Assembly: GCF_023091745.1 (NCBI RefSeq)
Contig: NC_068935.1
Location: 62,334,724 to 62,398,723 of the forward strand
From: Budorcas taxicolor
Taxonomy: Eukaryota > Chordata > Mammalia > Artiodactyla > Bovidae
Direction: 5' to 3'
Length of the DNA stretch: 64,000 nt
Shown piece after piece: positions 47,188 to 59,117 of the stretch. Numbering within the stretch: position 1 is the stretch's first letter; the number at the start of each line of letters is the position of its first letter. Under the pieces are notes generated by a model. It ran no database searches. It had not been told where the DNA came from and saw only the letters and a program-made list of their open reading frames with translations. The translations under genes and the position numbers were made by a program.

Positions 47188-49410
47188 TCACCACTCGGGG
47201 GGCTGGCCGGTCGGGAGGCCCGGGTGGCTGCGGCTCATCACCCTCCGTCCAGAGGCCTCCTCACCCTCCAGGCTCTGCCCCAGCTTGCGGATGTGGCGGA
47301 GGAAGGAGGTAGCATTGAACGCGCGCTGCCAGGAGAGAGGGGCGTCAGGCCACCACATCTCAAGCCCAAGACTTGGAGGCCCATAAAGAGGTCCTCCAAG
47401 ACTTGCAGGCCCAAGACTTGGAGGCCCACAAAGGTCACTGGCCGCCCAGACCATCCTCCTGAGGCTGACGGAAGGAGCAGCCAGCCTTGAGCTGATTCCC
47501 CCAGGTCCATGTCCACACTAACCTTCCAGTGATTTCGAGCAAAATTCTTCTGGATCTGCTCACTGACAGAGCCCAGGATGTCCTTGTCAAAGGCTGTATC
47601 CCCAGAGATCCTAGGGGGTGGCCGGAGGTCAGTGGCAGTGGGGGTTCTGAAGGTTCCCCCTGGACAGTTCAGCAGAGGTCCCACTCACCAAAGATGCTGT
47701 AAGGCCTGCTGGCAGGTGAATCTCTTCTGAGGGTCTCGCTCCAGAAGGTGCCGGATGAAGTCTTTGGCTGAAGCCAGGAAGCCAGGTCAGGCCGGGGTTA
47801 GCCCCCCACGTCCCCATGGGCCCTCGTCCCTACCCACCTCCCTGAGCTCTGGATCAGCCTCAAGTTCACCTGATTCTGAGATGTCATCCCAAAAGGGAGA
47901 GTCAAACTCGTAGCTGGCCCTCAGGATCTGGCTGAAGAGTTCAGGGTCGCTCTCGTCGTAGAAGGGGGGGTACCCACACAGCCTGGCACCCACAAATGAA
48001 TCAGCCAGCTGTCCAAACCTCCCCAACCCAGCCGGGGGCAGGCAGGCAGAAGAAGAACCTTCCCAGTGGTCACTCACAGGATGTAGGAGATGACACCCAG
48101 GGCCCACACATCTACGGCCTTCCCGTAGGGTTTCTGCTCCAAGAGCTCCGGGGCTGGAGGCCAGAGACAGACAGACGCACACCCGTGCACACGCACACCG
48201 CGCCTTCAGTGCGGCTTAGTGGACCCACCGCCTGCCCTGCCCCTGGCACCACAGTGCCCACAGGTTCTCCTGCCCCCTCCCCCGGCTCCCCGTGGAGCCT
48301 GGGGGCACCCCCTCACTCACCGACATAGCCTGGGGTCCCACAGGCGGTGCCTAGCATGTTGCCAGCCTGGATTTTGGAGAGGCCGAAGTCAGAGACCATG
48401 ATCTTGGAGTCCTCGAAGGGGGTGGCGTAGAGGAGGTTTTCAGGCTGTGACGCACAGATAGCAGAAAGAACGGCAGGTCAGCCCCAGCGCCCCTCTGGGA
48501 GCTAGGTGCCCTCAGGTTCCCCAGATCCCTGGCACAGGGACACCAGGCAAGCCCCAGGTGGGCAGGCACCTTGAGGTCTCGGTGCACGATGCCCAGGCTG
48601 TGCAGGTAGGAGACAGCGCCAAGGACCTGGGCCACCAGGTGGCTAGCATCCTTCTCCGTGTAGGAGCCACGCTCCATGATTCGATCAAACAGCTCACCCC
48701 CTGTCACCCTGAGGAGAGCAGCGACTCAGCGGACCCAGCCCCCTGCCCCCGGCCCCAGCTTACCACCCAAACCCAGTGCCCCCCACCCCACCCCGCCTGA
48801 CCCTGCCATCCTCACAGCTCCATGGCCAGATAGAGGTGGGAAGGGCTCTCGTGGACATCTTCCAGAGCCACGATGTTGGGGTGGCTGACCCTGCAACAGC
48901 ACAAAGAAGCCCCCTGTGGGCCACCACTGGGAAGCCCAACAGTCTCTTTACTTCCTCCCAGCCCAGCCCAGTCCAGCCAGGCAGAGCCCCAGGCCAGGCC
49001 TTTCTTGGGTGGGGGGAGGGGCGCTCCAGCCCAGAATACTCCCCGGCCCTGGCGGGGCACACACCTACGGAGCACCGCGATCTCATTTTCCACCAAGGCC
49101 TCCTTGCCTCGAAGAGCCTTCTTGGGGATGCACTTGAGAGCGACAAGGTGTGAGGAGCCGCGCTCCTGGGCCAGGACCACCTCGGAGAAAGCGCCCCTGA
49201 GGCAGAGAGGCAGGCAGGCAGGGAGGGAGAGGACAGGAAAGGACCTCCTGAGCTGAAGGAGATGGGGATGCCCTCTCGGTCCCATAGCACCCCTCCCCTC
49301 CCACGCAGGCACACAAATTCCCTTAGACACACACACACTCACGAGCCGAGCTTCTCGCGGATCTCATAGACGCTGCTGATATCCTCCGTCTGTTTCTTGA
49401 GCAGCAGCAT
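47188..49410 (-). CDS. PNCK: Calcium/calmodulin-dependent protein kinase I beta
   Basis: PNCK is a Ser/Thr kinase of the CaMKI group, activated by Ca2+/calmodulin and by an upstream kinase (family knowledge). Ten coding exons, in transcript order: 49,410-49,343; 49,196-49,065; 48,890-48,816; 48,708-48,570; 48,444-48,321; 48,153-48,078; 47,982-47,870; 47,767-47,689; 47,610-47,523; 47,325-47,188. All introns are GT-AG and the joined frame is 343 codons, the human length. The kinase domain (about 15-270) has a glycine loop LGSGAFSEVV at 21-30, ATP-site Lys44, HRDLK with Asp136, DFG at 157-159, activation-loop Thr171 in GTACGTPGY, and APE at 180-182. The autoinhibitory and calmodulin-binding helix lies near 285-315, with Trp297 and Phe301. 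The start is the only Met before the kinase fold in this exon. The intron after exon 2 begins with the less common GTGTGT. Confidence 0.97.
47366..47430. repeat. Small minisatellite in the last PNCK intron
   Basis: Units built on AAGACTTGGAGGCCCA and variants (AAGACTTGCAGGCCCA) recur three times within about 65 bases, between the last two coding exons. Confidence 0.8.
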
Positions 49411-49529
49411 GTCTGGGGGTGCAGGGCGAGGTGGGGAGAAGCTCCCTGGGGCGAGGGGCAGCCCCAGGCCCCAATCCCAGACTCAACGGTGCCCCCAGGG
49501 CGCCCTCAGAGACAGCCTCAGTCCGGAAC

Positions 49530-50330
49530 CCTGGTCCCGCACACCCTCCCCCAGCCCGGCCCGGCCCGGCCCTGCCCGCCCTGCCCCTCCCCCACCGTCC
49601 GGGTCCGCACTCCCAGTTGGACGCCCATCCTCCTCCCCGCTCCCGCGCACGACCAGCCCCCGACGCGATTAGCCCCCAGACGCCCCCTCTCCGCCCCCGC
49701 ACGCCCTAGTCAGCCGCGATCGGCCGCCTTCTAGAAGGCTCCGTGCCCCTTCCCCTGCCCCGGGCCTCCCTCCTCACCACCGCTCCCGCTCACCCCCAGG
49801 CCTAGACCTGCCACCCACGGCCCTCCTCCCCCGAGGGCTCCGACCCGCCCGAGATGCACCTGCGACCCCCGAGCACAGCGGCCCGCCACGGCCACCCACG
49901 CGGCCGCCCAGCGCAGCCCAGCCCCGTGGCGCCTCGCGGCGGGAGGGACTCCGCAGCCAGGGCCTCCCGAGTCCGGAGCTGCGTGGGCCGCGCGCGTGCC
50001 GGCCGGGGGCGCGCTGGGAGTGACAGGTGTGCGCGGCGCCGGACACGGCCCGATCCCCTGCGCGCGCCCCGCTTGCGCGCGCCCCCTCGCCTACGAGCGA
50101 CCCCGCCTGCGCGCGCGCCCATTGCGGACCTGGAGCCCCGGCAAAGCCGCAGCGTCGCCCCTAGGCAGTGGCCGCCGCGCCGAGCCCCCCGCCCGCGCCC
50201 CGGCAGTCCCGCCCCCTCCGCGCCTGGCCCCGCTGCCCGCTGGCGGCCGAGCATGCGGCCGCGGCCCTGCAGGGCGCCTTGTAAGGCAATCGGCCCGCGC
50301 CGGCCGCCCCCGCCTCCTTCCTTGGTCATT
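49530..50330 (-). promoter_or_regulatory. PNCK: CpG-island promoter of PNCK
   Basis: A dense CpG block (many GCGCGC and CCGCCC motifs, for example 50,040-50,200) lies just upstream of the coding start on the - strand. Coding exon 1 carries only two bases of 5'UTR after its acceptor (AG at 49,414-49,413), so at least one untranslated exon must lie upstream, most likely in this island. Candidate donors exist near 49,770-49,795 but none can be chosen with confidence. Confidence 0.7.
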
Positions 50331-51527
50331 TGTGCGGGTTCCCGCAGGCTCCAGCAACCACCACCTCCCCCGGCCCCGCTGGCAACCTGAAGGGGTCGAC
50401 CCCAGGGCCTTTGCACCACCACCAGCGGCAGCCATGCAGAAGTTTCTTCACCCACATGTTGCCCTTGGCTCTCCGCCTGCCTTCAGGTCTCCCGCTGTAC
50501 TGTCCTCTGCGCCGACAGACCATCAGGCCGCTTGGCCAAAAACAGCCTCCCGCCTTCGCCCCAGCCTTGCTACTGCTGCTTCTGGCAGCCCTGGCCTGAG
50601 CCCACCTGGGCACTCAGGTGGGGACAGCACCAGCCTCCTCACTGGGCTCCCCTGCCCTCTGATTACACCCTTACCCTCTCCGACTGGCCCCTTTTTCCCC
50701 CCTACCCCCCACCTCAAGCCTCTGGAGCAAGCCTTTCCTTGAGATCTGGCCAACCCTGAGTTCCAAACCCTGCCGTGGCACTCTGTCACTGCAAACCAAA
50801 GCAGAAATCCTTAGGGAGGCCCAGGGTTCTGCAGGATGGGTCCCTCTCCCCCATCAATGCTCTGGCTGCTCTCTACACACTCTGCCCCTTGCTCTAGCAG
50901 CTGCGGCCAGCTTCAGCCACACCAGCTTCTTAACTGGTCCTCAAACATGCCACTCAGGCCCGTGCCCTAGGGCTTCTGCACTGGTCCTTGCCAGCCTCAC
51001 ACCTGGAATACTCTTCACTCAGGTATCTGCTTGGCTGGCTACCTCATTCCATCAGGTCTCAACTAGAATGTTGCCTCCTCTGACTGGCCTCAGCTGTCCC
51101 CCTCCAACACGTTCTATAGAACGTCACCTTGCCTGCCTTGTCTGAAGAACATACATCTCAGCAAAGCATCCGTTCCCAGAGAGTGTCTCTGCCGACCTGG
51201 CCCAGGAGAACCGCTTAGGAAGTTAAGTGCTGGGTGACTGAATTCAATCCTTCATCTGACAATAAGTGGATTCAGCCCATCCAGTCTCATCTCAGTTCTG
51301 GCACTCCTCCCAGGGGGTCCAGGTCCCGCCAAGGATCGGGATGACAGGTATCCTGGCTGTTGACAGGAGGGCACCCACACAGGCCAGTGTTGTGGGGTCT
51401 TCAAGGAATCTCAGGGTCTGTGAGTATCCCACTGAATCTGTCCTCTAGGGGGTCTGTAGGCCCTCAGTCTGACACAAAGTGTTCAAGAGGGTCCACGGGG
51501 CAGGCAAAGGTTTTTAAAACTCTCTCT
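50331..51527. other. Intergenic upstream of PNCK, no gene seen
   Basis: CpG density falls off after about 50,330. Pyrimidine-rich unique-looking DNA with short chance frames. In human, SLC6A8 is the next gene on this side, but no piece of it is visible here. Confidence 0.5.
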
Positions 51528-51650
51528 CAAGACCCCTGGTGGTCCAGTGGTTAAGACTCCATTCTTCCAGTGCAGGGGCATGGGTTCGATCCCTGGTCAG
51601 GGGACAAAGATCCCACACACCATGCAGGCCAAAAGATAAAATTAAAAAAT
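51528..51650 (+). repeat. tRNA-derived CHR-type SINE
   Basis: GACCCCTGGTGGTCCAGTGG head, GGTTCGATCCCTGGTCAGGG B-box region and GATCCCACACACCATGCAGG. Confidence 0.88.
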
Positions 51651-52430
51651 CAAAATCGTCTCTCCATACTGCAACGCCTGCACATCCTTTGTTCGAAATA
51701 GAGGGGTCTCGGTGCTCTGTGACAACCGAGGGGGTAAGCTGGGATGGGAGGTGGGAGGGAGGTTCAAGAGGGAGGGGGACATATGTATGCCTATGGCTGA
51801 TTCATGTTGATATATGGCAGAAACCCACACAATATGGTAAAGTAATTATCCTCCAATTCAAACTACATTTTAAAAACTGGGGGTCGGGGAATGCCCCCTC
51901 AGTTTCACTTTCTCAACCGCCTCTCTCAATTCCCTTGGGAAGGCTCCAGGGGCCTCAGCACTTGGCAGCCTGGGTTCCCCTCCCAACTGCTCTGATCTGT
52001 GCACAGGGTTTCCTAGAGTCTCCACCTAAAAGAGCAAAAAATGAGGAATGGAGCCAACAGTGAACCCCATCTCATACTGGCAAGAAGTACTATTTGTTCT
52101 TGAACATTTGGACTAATTGACACAGAAACCACGTCTTACTTGCTTGTTACATAATTATACATCCACATATCTAATCCACTGCCCCAGTGGTCACAGGTCC
52201 TAACAAGAAATGTAATTGGTGTTTTGGAGAAGTACGAGGATGTGTGAATAATAAAAGGCGGCCCTCGAGAAGAAGGACGGCAAAGGAGGGGCAGCGGATG
52301 GAAAGGGGAGGCAGGAAGAAAAGAACCACCTCCAAAGAGCCTGTGGCATGAACATCACCTGTGGAAGTGGAAAAAGTGATCTCACAGTTTTTGTTTGAAA
52401 TCTACTATTTACAATACACTGGAAATTATA
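51651..52430 (+). mobile_element. Bovid L1 3'UTR fragment and unassigned flank
   Basis: Bases 51,718-51,885 match a ruminant L1 3' end (GGGAGGTTCAAGAGGGAGGG, ATGGCTGATTCATGTTGATA, AATTATCCTCCAATTCAAAC). The rest, to 52,430, is AT-rich with no gene. Confidence 0.65.
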
Positions 52431-54857
52431 CCTTTCATGACTGTTGAAACATCCGTTGAAATACTGTGGATGTCAACTTCACAATACACGTGTGTGTGTT
52501 ATATGGCGGTGGGTAAAGAGCTTTTCAAAATCTTTTCAGGGGACCCCTTACAGAAAAATGAACCCAAAGTGGATTACAGACCTAAATGTAAAATGGCAAA
52601 TATCTAGAAGAAAACATAGGAGAAAAATCTGTCTTACGTTGGGTTTGATGATGAGTTTGGGGATACAATATGGAAAGCATGGTCCATGAAAGAGAAAATG
52701 ATAGATTGCACTGTATCAAAATGTGACATGTTTGCTCTGTAGACAACACTGTTAAGACAATGAGAAAAAAAAGAGAGAGAGAGGGAGAAAACAAGCCACA
52801 GCCTGGGGGAAAATCTTTGCAAAAGGTATACCTGATATAGGACTGCTATCCAGAATAGATGTTGCTGCTCAGTCATTAAGTCATGTCCAACTCTTTGGGT
52901 CCCCGTGGGTTGCAGCACAACAGGCTTCCTTGCCCTTCTCTATCTCCTGGAGTTTGTTCAAACTCATGTCCATTGAGTCAGTGATGCCATCCAATCATCT
53001 CATCCTCTGTCGTCCCCTTCTCCTCCTGCCTTCAAACTTTCCCAGCATCAGGGTCTTTTCCAATGAGTCAGTTCTTCACATCAGGTGGCCAAAGTATTGG
53101 AGTTTCAGCTTCAGCATCAGTCTTTCCAATGAATATTCAGGACTGATTTCCTTTAAGATTGACTAGTTTGATCTCCTTGCAGTCAGTCCAAGGGACTCTC
53201 AAGAGTCTTCTCCAACACCACAGTTCTAAAGCATCCATTCTTCAGTGCTCAGCTTTCTTTATAGTCCAACTCTCACATCCATACATGACTAGTGTAAAAA
53301 CTATAGCTTTGACTAGATGGACCTTTGTTGGCAAAGTAATGTCTCTGCTTTTTAATACACTGTCTAGGTTTGTCATAGCTTTTCTTCAAGGAGCAAGCAT
53401 CCTTTAATTTCATGGCTGCCATCACCATTTGCAGTTATTTTGGAGCCTAAGAAAATAAAAATAAAGTCTGTCACTGTTTCCATTGTTTCCCCATCTATTT
53501 GCCAGGAAGTGATGGGACCAGATGCCCTGATCTTCGTTTTTGAATGTTGAGCTTTAAGCCAGCTTTTTCACTGTCCTCTTTCACTTTCATCAAGAGGCTC
53601 TTCAGTTCCTCTTCACTTTCTGCCATAAGGGTGGTATCATCTGCATATCTGAGGCTGTTGATATTTCTCCCAGCAATCTTGATTCCAGCTTGTGCTTCAT
53701 CCAGTCAGGCATTTCACATGATGAACTCTGCATATAAGTTAAATAAGCAGGGTGACAATATACAGCCTTGACATATTCCTTTCTCGATTTGGAACCAGTC
53801 TGTTGTTTCATGTAAGGTTCTAACTATTGCTTCTTGACTTGCATACAGGTTTCTCAGGAGACAGATTAGGTGGTCTGGTTTTCCCATCCCTGGAAAAATT
53901 TTCCACAGTTTGTTGTGATCCACACAGTCAAAGGCTTCCCTGTAGTCAATGAAGCAGAAGTAGATGTTTTTGTGGAATTCCTTTGCTTTCTCACTGAGTT
54001 ATGCAAGCCCCTTCACCATCTCAAGGTTGTGATCCATGAAAGGACCAAAATAGATAAGGAATTCTGAGAACTGAACAGAACACAAGCAACCCAATTTAAA
54101 GATAGACCAAAGATATCTAATCAAGGAAAAAAATACAGAGGGCAAATAAGCATATGAAAAGATGTTTAACATAGGTCATTCATGCATTGCAAATTCAAAC
54201 GATAAGACACCACTACATACCTATGATAATGGCCAAAATCTGGACCATGGACAACACCCATGGTGGCATGTAGAGGCTGTAGAGCAATAGGAACTCTGAT
54301 TCCTGGAGTTTGCAATCTGGAGGGATTGCAAAATGATGCAGCCACTTTGGAGGACAGCTTGGTGGTGTCTTACCAAACTAAATGTACCATACAATCCTGC
54401 AACCACACCCCTTTGTATTTTACGCAAAGGAGTAGAGACAAACCAGGCACAGAAAAACCAGCACACAAATGTTTGCATCAGGTGTATTCACAATCAGCAA
54501 AAACTGGAAGCAGCCAAGATGTACTTTCTTAGGTGAATGGATCAACGCACTGTGGCCCATCCAGTCAATGAAATATGATTCAGTAATAAAGAGGAAAGAG
54601 CTATGCAGCCATGAAAAAAAAAAAGCACAGATCTTAAATGCACATTGATAAGCAAAACAAGCCAGTTTGGGAAAGGCTGCATACTGTATGATTACTTTTA
54701 TATGATATTTCAGAAAAAGCAAAGCTACAGGCAGTAATAGATCAGGAATTGCCAGGGGTTTGAGAAGGGGAGTAGGGTTTGACTAGGGGAAGCCCAGGGT
54801 GTGTTTAGGGCCATGAAAATACTCTGCGTGATGATGCTGTCACAGTGGATACATGAC
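52431..54857 (+). mobile_element. L1 ORF2-to-3'-end fragment, split by BovB
   Basis: The left part (52,545-52,850) is ORF2-like (GGATTACAGACCTAAATGTA, GTTAAGACAATGAGAAAAAA). The homology continues after the BovB, from 54,044 (AAGCATATGAAAAGATGTTT, CACTACATACCTATGATAAT) to the 3'UTR-like GCGTGATGATGCTGTCACAG near 54,840. Confidence 0.75.
52861..54043 (-). mobile_element. BovB (RTE) LINE inserted into L1
   Basis: Antisense BovB. Its 3' end carries a degenerate Bov-A-like tail at 52,861-52,930, and it reaches back to the RT core near 53,990. RT pieces at 53,602-53,923 on the - strand keep DHNKLWKIF and GCILSPCLFNLYAEF. Near-identical 11-mers, CCAGAATAGAT (52,850-52,860) and CCAAAATAGAT (54,044-54,054), form the likely target duplication. 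Confidence 0.9.
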
Positions 54858-54859
54858 AC

Positions 54860-55692
54860 CCTGTAGAGAACCGTCCAGCAGAAAGAGGGAGGAGGTTGGG
54901 AGATCCGAGAAAGTGATCCTCCAAGGCCCAAACCCTTTCTGTGCGCCTGTGTCTTTGATTACAGGAAACAGCATTCATTCAGCCACTGTGACCTTCCCTG
55001 AGTTCCAATGCGCAGTTTCAAGCAGTTGTTCTTTAGGAGAGGGAGGGGATGACACACCAGGGAGAAATAAACTGTCCAGAGCAGGTTGGGGCAAGGTCCT
55101 GTTTCCCTGCCTACACAGAACAACGTCTTTGAGCTGTCCTGCAGATTCTGGAAATGCCCCCTGGTATACTGCCCACAAAAAATGTAGACCCCAGATCAAT
55201 TGGACCTGAAGGTTGATAATCTTGATGCTTACTTACCTCACCACCATCAGAAGGTCCACAAGCCAATCCTGCTCTCTTTGAACAATTCCTATAAAATTCC
55301 TCACTGTCTTTTCCAAGCTGGGACACACAGTTTTGAGGGCAGTAGCCTGCTGTGTCCCCCTTTGCCTGGCAAAGCAATAAAGCTATCCTTTTCTACTTTT
55401 ATACTTTGGGATTCCCTGGTGGCTCAGAGGATAAAGCATCTGCCCGCAATGCCGGATTCGATCCCTGGGTCCGGAAGATCCCCTGGAGAAAGAAATGGCA
55501 ACCCACTCCAGTACTCTTGCCTAGAAAATTCCATGGATAGAGGAGCCTGGTGGGCTACAATCCATGGGGTCACAAAGAGTCAGACACGACTGAGTGACTT
55601 CACTTTTCTTTCTTTCTTCTACTTTACATGAAATTCTCTCTCTGAGACTCGATTCAGCTCCAGTGTACAGAAAGGCTGAGCTTTCAGCCTCA
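54860..55692 (+). repeat. Class I endogenous retrovirus LTR, split by a SINE
   Basis: The poly(A) signal AATAAA at 55,376-55,381 sits in a context typical of a gammaretrovirus-type R region, after TGTGTCCCCCTTTGCCTGGC. The U5-like part (55,621-55,692), with GATTCAGCTCCAGTGTACAG, ends in CA. A purine-rich run near 54,880 could mark an upstream polypurine tract, so the 5' boundary (54,860 or about 54,897) is uncertain. No primer-binding site follows, so this is a solo LTR or a 3' LTR. The retroviral gene pieces in this window lie on the other strand. Confidence 0.65.
55408..55605 (+). repeat. Bov-tA SINE inserted into the LTR
   Basis: GGGATTCCCTGGTGGCTCAG head and the body to GTCAGACACGACTGAGTGAC, then a CTTT-rich tail. 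TTCTACTTT occurs on both sides (55,391 and 55,617) as the likely target duplication. The LTR R/U5 sequence resumes directly after it. Part of the tRNA-like segment before the B box is missing. Confidence 0.9.
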
Positions 55693-56110
55693 GAAGGAAT
55701 GCAGACTGTGACAAAAAGAATCGACACGTATTAGAAATGTACAAAACCACATCCCTGAATAGGGGGTGGGGTGGAAAGGAGCTGATCTACGTTACTTTGG
55801 AAATGAGTGGCATCTGTCAAAAGCAAAAGCAGAAGGAGCGACATGTAAGCCCTTGGCTGTAGTTGCCAACATTGCTCCTCCTGAAGGTAAACGTTAATAA
55901 TTCTGAGCACTCTCTACCTGCCTGCTGGAATCAGTCAATTAAATACATGGAAGACAAATGCTGGGAGCCAGTGGGAAGACACACACAAGCAGGGGCAGGT
56001 GCTAGAAGGATCCACTTAGAATTTCTATTTGTCCTTGACCAGTTAAGGTCCAAGTCACCTACCCTCTTTTGCAAGATGTGCATTTTTGTTTCAGTTTTAT
56101 GTTATTGTTA
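55693..56110. other. Intergenic, no gene seen
   Basis: AT-rich unique-looking DNA with an ATT-rich microsatellite near 56,100-56,118. Confidence 0.5.
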
Positions 56111-56395
56111 TTATTATTATATTTTTTTGGCTGTGCGGGGGTCTTTGTTACTGTGTGGGCTTTTCTGTAGTTGCAGTAAACGGAGGCTACTCTCTAGTTG
56201 CGGTGTGCAGGCTTCTCATTGCGGTGGCTTCTCTTGCTGAGCATGGGCTCTAGGGGGCGTAGGCTCGGTAATTGCAGCTCACGGGTTCTGTGATCACAGG
56301 CTCAGTGGTTGTGGCACATGGGCTTAGTTGCTCCACAGCACGTGGGATCTTCCCAGACGAGAGAGCCAACTCACGTTCCCTGCATTTGATTATTT
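56111..56395 (-). repeat. CHR-1-like cetartiodactyl SINE
   Basis: Antisense copy with the recognisable internal repeats CTCTAGTTGCGGTGTGCAGG, CTTCTCATTGCGGTGGCTTC and GGCTTAGTTGCTCCACAGCA, ending near GATCTTCCCAGACGAGAGAG. It starts with the reversed A/T-rich tail. Confidence 0.85.
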
Positions 56396-56624
56396 CTGGA
56401 GCCACACCTCTGGTCCTGTAAAGACTAGATTTACAAAACAAGAAGATCATTGTTTTTTTTTTTACATCAAACAATTGGCTGGCCACCTCAATGACATTAA
56501 AGGAGTGACACACCCATTCACCTATATGTTGGCCTGTTTCAGTTTCCCTCATTTAGCTTAGGGGGGAAAGCCTTCCCGCAGATTCCTACCAGCTAAGGTT
56601 AGCTATGGTTAGCTATGGTTACAG

Positions 56625-56835
56625 GGCTTCCCTGGTGGTTCGGATGGTAAAGAGTCTGCCCACAGTGCAGGAAACCTGCATTCGATCTCTGGGTCAGGAA
56701 GATCCCCTGGAAGGGAATGGCAACTCACTCTAGTATTCTTGCCTGGAAAATCCCATGGACAGAGGAGCCTAGTGGGCTACAGCCCATGGGGTTGCAAAGA
56801 GTCTGACACGACAGAGCGACTAACACATGGTTAGT
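56625..56835 (+). repeat. Bov-tA SINE
   Basis: GGGCTTCCCTGGTGGTTCGG head and the body to GTCTGACACGACAGAGCGAC. A GGTTAGCTATGGTTA motif just before it and ACATGGTTAG just after it suggest a GGTTA-type target duplication. Confidence 0.93.
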
Positions 56836-56999
56836 TTAATCAGACAGGTGGCCTCCCATTTTGGTAACTTGTCTATAAACTATTTGAAGATCTTCCGTGG
56901 GTTTAAAAAAAATTCTCTGATGATGGCCCCCAGTTCAGCCTCATATCTGAAGAGACTGGCCAACAGCAGCCTCACATGGTCCTGTTTCTAAAAGTAGCC

Positions 57000-58480
57000 T
57001 AACAGCAGTAGCTCCACCAAAAATCTCAGCATCACACACAGTGGGGTTCCCTTGAGAATCAACCTGGGGTGGAGGGGAGACCCCCTCTGGCTTAAGACTG
57101 AGGCAGGCTCACACGTGCAAGAGCGCTCGTTTTTCTTGGAGGGTGGCTTCCTCGTAAGGTTCTCCAAATTGGACTCTTGTCTCAAACTGAGTGAGCAAGT
57201 CCCTTCCCAGCAAGGGGAAGGCATGCTCAGGCCTGAGCAGAAACTGACATGTGAAGGTACGACTTCCTAGGAAGCAGCTGAGGGTGGTAGAGGGCTTATT
57301 GCTTAGCTTTGGCCATCCATTGAGCCCCATTATCACACACGATCAGAAGGACCAGGGTCCAGGGAAATCAGTTAGCACAGAGTAGGTGGCCCTCATATCT
57401 GATAAGAAAATAACTGTCCTACCTGCCACGTCAAGTGTTACCTGAGGCTGCTCCAGACAAATGACCAGGTTTCCTTTTCGAGCTAGGGAGGTTCCTGGCC
57501 AATCCCACTTCCAGTGGCCCTCGTTTTCATATCAGGCAGGGACCCAGTGGGCTTTTCCCATACAGAAGGCATTCATCCTTGCAATGTTCCTCTTGGCCAC
57601 ACTTCGATACTTTCTTGGCAAGACAGTGGCTCTGATCCTGGCTTTTTGAACTCTGCCCATGCCATGGGCTTTTGTAAGGGAGGGTAACTCTGAGGTGGTG
57701 CAGGGGTCAGGGCTGCCCCCAGTAATTGTGCTTTTCATCCTTATTGTCCCTGAATCTGGTTTGCTTCTTCAACCTCATCGCTATCACTGAATACTCCAAA
57801 GGCCAAGTCCATGAGCTGATTCATGGGGACCTGAGGTCTCCAGATGCCCAGATGAGGAGTTAGGGGGAATGATCTGGAAGATTGTCCCCTCTCAGAATCA
57901 GGGGAGGTGGGAATTCCCAGAGCTGGACTCATAAGGGGACTCTCCAAAACATCAGTCTCCTGTCAGGGAAGAAGCCCCTTTGAAGGGTTATGAGCCAGCC
58001 ACATCTGATAGGAGTTCTTTAGACCTGGATCTTAGATTAAGGACAGGAACCTTTGAACATATGGGACTCCCTTCCATTTCCCTTTCCTTTCACAAAATAG
58101 GTCCAGCTGCAAGATAGAGTTGTAACTCAATGACTCAATTTTCTGGCCAGATCTCTTGGTCCTCTAGTTTGTATTGGAGCCATACAGGATTACAAAAGCA
58201 AATTAATTTTTTTCTTAAACCACACTGTCTAAATTTTCCCCAATTAGCTAATATGCATCCTAACTAAACTCTTTCAGAGGGTCTACAGTTGCTCACATTT
58301 TGTTTAAGGTGTCACAATGACACAGGGGTCTGATGGATTCTGACCAGATCCTGGTTATTCATTCTGCACTTTGCCAGTGTCCCTGATAGATATCCTGGCA
58401 CTTTGCCAGCGTCCCTGATAGATATCCCACAAGCCTGGGAGTGTGCTGCCAGGGATTTGAATGGGTGAAATGGGTGGACC
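57000..58480 (-). pseudogene. Class I endogenous retrovirus, broken gag and protease region
   Basis: Read on the - strand, a gag N-terminal (matrix-like) part lies at about 58,250-58,050 and a late capsid-like part at about 57,850-57,741. Two nucleocapsid zinc-knuckle-like motifs lie at about 57,565-57,495: FCMGKAHW and EGHWKWDW. A protease follows to about 57,110. In the protease, the catalytic Asp survives in LSDMRATYSVL but the two residues after it are M-R, and the conserved end PLLGRDLL is intact. Stops occur within the knuckle region and the protease. Capsid is mostly missing. Gag and protease share one frame, as in gammaretrovirus-like elements. It cannot make a working product. Confidence 0.75.
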
Positions 58481-59117
58481 CCGTTAAACACTCGAGAGAG
58501 TGTTTCAGAGATAAGTCTTGATGGCAACGTTGTTGTTGTTCAGTCACTACGTCATGTCCAACTCTTTGTGACCCTGTGGAATGTAGCACACCAGGTTTCC
58601 CTGTCCTTCACCACCACCCAGAATTTGCTCAAACTCATGTCCATCGAGTCGTTGATGCCATCCAACCATATCATCTTCTGTTGAATCCTTCTCCTCCTGC
58701 CTTAAATTTTTCCCAGCACCAGGGTCCTTTCCAAGGAGTCAGTTATTCACATCAGGTGGCCCAAGTATTAGAGCTTCAGCTTTAGCATCAATCGTTCCAA
58801 TGAATATTCAGGGTTGATTTCCTTTAGGATGGACCGGTTTGATCTCATTGCTGTTCAAGGGACTCTAAAGACTCTTCTCCAGCACCACAGTTCGAAAGCA
58901 TCAATTCTTCGGTGCTCAGCATTCTTCACGGTCCAATTCTCAGATCTCATGACTACTGGAAAAACCATAGCTTTAACTAGACAGACCTTTGTCAGCAAAG
59001 TGATATCTCTGCTTTTTAATACACTGTCTAGGTGTGTCATAGCTTCCTTCCAAGGAGCAAAGGTCTTTTAATTTCATGGCTGCAATCACCATCTGCAGTG
59101 ATTTTTGGAGCCCAAGA

